Shown here one piece after another: positions 5,017 through 7,068 of a stretch of 7,068 nucleotides of DNA. The notes beneath the pieces are model-generated. The model worked only from the letters and a program-made list of their open reading frames with translations. It was not told the DNA's origin and made no database searches. Position 1 is the stretch's first letter, and each line of letters starts with the position of its first letter. This DNA is from Chloroflexota bacterium. GTDB lineage: Bacteria > Chloroflexota > Dehalococcoidia > SZUA-161 > SpSt-899. Made by a program: the position numbers and the translations under genes. The DNA lies in NCBI GenBank assembly GCA_018725425.1, contig QLUL01000055.1, positions 1-7,068 of the forward strand, written 5' to 3'.

Positions 5017-5718
5017 ATGTCTAATCGACAGTGGCGATATCTCATTCCGATAGTTATCGGTCCTGCGCTTGTGCTTGCTTGCCCCCAGCCAGTGCCACCA
5101 ATACCACCACCGGTAGCAGTTGCGGATGTGATAAAGCTCCCGGAGCCGAGGCACGATGGTGATGTCTCGGTAGAGGCCACATTACTGAAGCGGAGGTCGG
5201 TCAGAGATTATACCGGTGAGGCGCTAACCCTTCAAGAGGTGTCGCAGCTCCTCTGGGCGGCCCAGGGAATCACCGACCCGAGAGGTCTCAGGACCGCCCC
5301 GTCTGCCGGAGCCACCTATCCTCTGGAGATCTTATTGGTGGTAGGGGATATAACCAATCTGCCTCAAGGGGTTTACCGGTATAAACCCCACGAACATAAG
5401 CTGGTAAAGGTTCTTGAGGGGGATCTGAGGGCAAAGCTTGCCCACGCTGCTCTAGGACAAACCTGGGTGAGAGAAGGGGCTATAAACATTATAATCACCG
5501 CCATTTATGAGCGAACTACTCGAAGGTATGGAGACAGAGGCATCAGGTATGTGCACATGGAAGTGGGGCATGTGGGGCAGAATATCCATCTACAGGCGGT
5601 TGCCCTGAATCTGGGAACCGTCGTCGTCGGGGCGTTTCGTGACGACCAGGTGAAGAAAATCCTGAATTTGCCCCCGGATGAGCACCCACTATACATTATG
5701 CCTGTCGGGAGAATCTAG
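5017..5718 (+). CDS. SagB-type nitroreductase family lipoprotein
   Basis: The 233-residue product starts with a lipoprotein signal: n-region MSNRQWR, hydrophobic YLIPIVIGPALVL, and lipobox LVLAC with Cys22 as the probable lipidated residue, followed by a proline-rich spacer (PQPVPPIPPP). Residues 55-233 form a nitroreductase-like FMN domain of the SagB/ThcOx kind: KRRSVRDYTGEAL (58-70), TAPSAGATYPLEI (93-105), GVYRY, the MEVGHVGQN helix (181-189) and VVVGAFRDD. The family binds FMN and carries out oxidoreductions, such as azoline oxidation in peptide-toxin clusters; no such cluster is here, so the substrate is unknown. The protein should sit on the outer face of the cytoplasmic membrane. ATG 5017 has a strong ribosome site. 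A membrane SpeE-like gene follows 30 bp later, probably in the same operon. Confidence 0.88.
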   Translation: MSNRQWRYLIPIVIGPALVLACPQPVPPIPPPVAVADVIKLPEPRHDGDVSVEATLLKRRSVRDYTGEALTLQEVSQLLWAAQGITDPRGLRTAPSAGATYPLEILLVVGDITNLPQGVYRYKPHEHKLVKVLEGDLRAKLAHAALGQTWVREGAINIIITAIYERTTRRYGDRGIRYVHMEVGHVGQNIHLQAVALNLGTVVVGAFRDDQVKKILNLPPDEHPLYIMPVGRI

Positions 5719-5748
5719 CCCCGCCGGATCCCATAGAGGAGCAAAGGG

Positions 5749-7068
5749 TTGCGACCACTTATTTTCGCCTTTCTGGTAGTAGGCTTCAGCGAGATAGTTG
5801 GTCAGGTCTTGCTCATAAGGGAGTTGATAATCAATTTCCAGGGCAACGAACTCTCCCTTGGCGTGATACTTGCCAACTGGCTCCTCTTGATAGCTCTGGG
5901 CAGTTGGGGACTGGGAAGATTCGCTGATAGGTTGCCGGCAAGAGATTCCGTTTTCGTCATCACTCAACTTCTTTTCTTCTTGATATTGCCAGCACAACTT
6001 CTTCTGGCCAGAACCATCAGCAATCTGATAGGCATTGAGCCTGGTGCGATTGTGCCGCTTCTGCCTATTTTTTATTCCTCTCTTCTGATCCTTGCCCCGT
6101 TATGCATTCTGCACGGTTTTCAATTTGCCCTCGGCTGCCGAATCCTCGCCGCAGGAGCGGTGAGACCGGCAACACAAGTAGGCAGGATTTATATCGCCGA
6201 GGCTATCGGGGCTATGATAGGTGGGGTTGCCTTCACCTACTTACTGGTTCACTACCTTCACCCCTTTGAAATAGCGCTAGGTGCCGGACTACTAAACCTG
6301 GCGGCGGCACTCGTTCTACTCAAACCCTGGACTATTGCCTGGAGGGCGAGAGGAAACTTGAGATTTCTTGTTTGCCTGGTCGTCCTCGCCTCGCTACTGG
6401 GTATTCACTCCCTTGCCTTTGGAAACATAGATCGCTTACATGAAGTCTCCCGGGGGTGGCAGTGGCAGTGGAACGGGTTCTACCTCATTCGCGATCAGGA
6501 CTCCGTTTATGGGAATATCGCCATTACCTATAGCGAGGGGCAATATAATTTTTACGCCAGCGGACTCCTCACGTTCAAGTCACCTGACCCACACATTGCC
6601 TTTATTGAGGAGACAGTCCATTTCCCCATGCTCTTTCACCCTTCACCACAAAGGGTTCTTTTAATCGGTGGTGGTTTAGGTGGGGTTTTAGACGAAATCC
6701 TTAAACACCCGACAATATCTGAGGTGCACTATGTTGAGCTTGACCCGCTGATAATCGAGGTAGCCCGAGAATATCTGCCCGCCATTGCCCTGGATGACCC
6801 AAGGGTGAGAATCAAGCACACCGATGGTAGGTTCTTTGTCAGGCATACCCGGGAGAGGTATGACGTTATCATTGTCAATCTGCCCCCTCCCTCCACCCTC
6901 CAGGTAAATCGGGTCTACACCAGGGAGTTTTTCGGGGAAGTTCGTAACGTACTGCGCCCAGGTGGGGTATTCTCCTTTGGAATTCCCGCTTCAGAGACCT
7001 ATATGAGCCGGGAGATGATAAGACACAATAGGAGCATCAAGGAAACCCTTAGAGAGGTATTCCCCGGT
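5749..7068 (+). CDS. membrane protein with C-terminal spermidine-synthase-like domain (3' end cut)
   Basis: The frame is open from TTG 5749 to the window end, giving 440 residues. AGGAG (5737-5741) lies 7 nt before the TTG, and two in-frame stops (5716, 5734) exclude a longer form. Residues 1-225 are mostly hydrophobic, with about seven possible membrane segments (roughly 4-23, 35-56, 67-88, 103-128, 150-170, 173-192, 203-225). From about 240 a SpeE-like Rossmann domain follows: DSVYGNIAI (251-259), VLLIGGGLGG (303-312), YVELDP (328-333) with acidic Glu330 and Asp332 for the SAM-type nucleoside, DGRFFV (359-364) and YDVIIVNLPPP (371-381). The catalytic DxxDP motif of true spermidine synthases is replaced here by N377-L-P-P-P, so aminopropyl transfer to putrescine is doubtful. 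Substrate unknown; the family is often annotated as fused transporter/spermidine synthase. Confidence 0.85.
   Translation, partial: MRPLIFAFLVVGFSEIVGQVLLIRELIINFQGNELSLGVILANWLLLIALGSWGLGRFADRLPARDSVFVITQLLFFLILPAQLLLARTISNLIGIEPGAIVPLLPIFYSSLLILAPLCILHGFQFALGCRILAAGAVRPATQVGRIYIAEAIGAMIGGVAFTYLLVHYLHPFEIALGAGLLNLAAALVLLKPWTIAWRARGNLRFLVCLVVLASLLGIHSLAFGNIDRLHEVSRGWQWQWNGFYLIRDQDSVYGNIAITYSEGQYNFYASGLLTFKSPDPHIAFIEETVHFPMLFHPSPQRVLLIGGGLGGVLDEILKHPTISEVHYVELDPLIIEVAREYLPAIALDDPRVRIKHTDGRFFVRHTRERYDVIIVNLPPPSTLQVNRVYTREFFGEVRNVLRPGGVFSFGIPASETYMSREMIRHNRSIKETLREVFPG

Noticed and set aside
5689..5997. 102-codon minus-strand frame after the nitroreductase
   Set aside because: It overlaps the N-terminal membrane segments of the SpeE-like gene, whose TTG start, ribosome site and continuous hydrophobic translation are convincing.
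6440..6664. 74-codon plus-strand frame
   Set aside because: Out-of-frame shadow inside the SpeE-like gene; low-complexity Ser/Gly translation.

Overview
This looks like chromosomal DNA from a free-living bacterium: core translation, replication and amino-acid genes, frequent TTG and GTG starts, clear Shine-Dalgarno sites and sigma70-like promoters. The protein flavour, the zinc-type S18 and the simple-sequence spacers remind me of Chloroflexota (Dehalococcoidia-like), but that is an impression from memory and no search was run. I see no phage, plasmid, IS transposase, CRISPR array, tRNA or rRNA.

Left part (1-1640). The 5' end of rsmI runs leftward and is cut by the window edge. Divergent from it is the ribosomal cluster rpsF (S6), ssb, rpsR (S18). 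rpsF has a strong extended -10 promoter. The two divergent promoters are separated by two arrays of 7-bp-phased repeats. rpsR lies 282 bp from ssb, behind a spacer holding a small element with inverted ends (1064-1157) and further hairpins.

Middle part (1641-4750). hom and thrC, 5 bp apart, encode the first and last steps of homoserine-to-threonine synthesis; no homoserine kinase is in view. folE (GTP cyclohydrolase I) follows. The thrC stop codon lies inside another 7-bp-phased array, and the folE start is best placed at GTG 4196, behind a consensus ribosome site, not at the more upstream ATG 4148.

Right part (4751-7068). A TTGACA promoter (4787) leads into a long 5' leader with a 14-bp inverted repeat and mutually exclusive inner stems. 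Then comes a membrane-anchored (lipoprotein) SagB-type nitroreductase, and 30 bp later a multi-spanning membrane protein with a spermidine-synthase-like Rossmann domain, starting at TTG 5749 and cut by the window end. The expected catalytic Asp of aminopropyltransferases is replaced in that protein, so it is probably not a classical spermidine synthase.

The most unusual signals are (a) heptanucleotide-phased arrays of unrelated sequence in four separate spacers, (b) the structured leader before the nitroreductase, and (c) the two-gene membrane module of flavoenzyme lipoprotein plus SpeE-like membrane protein.
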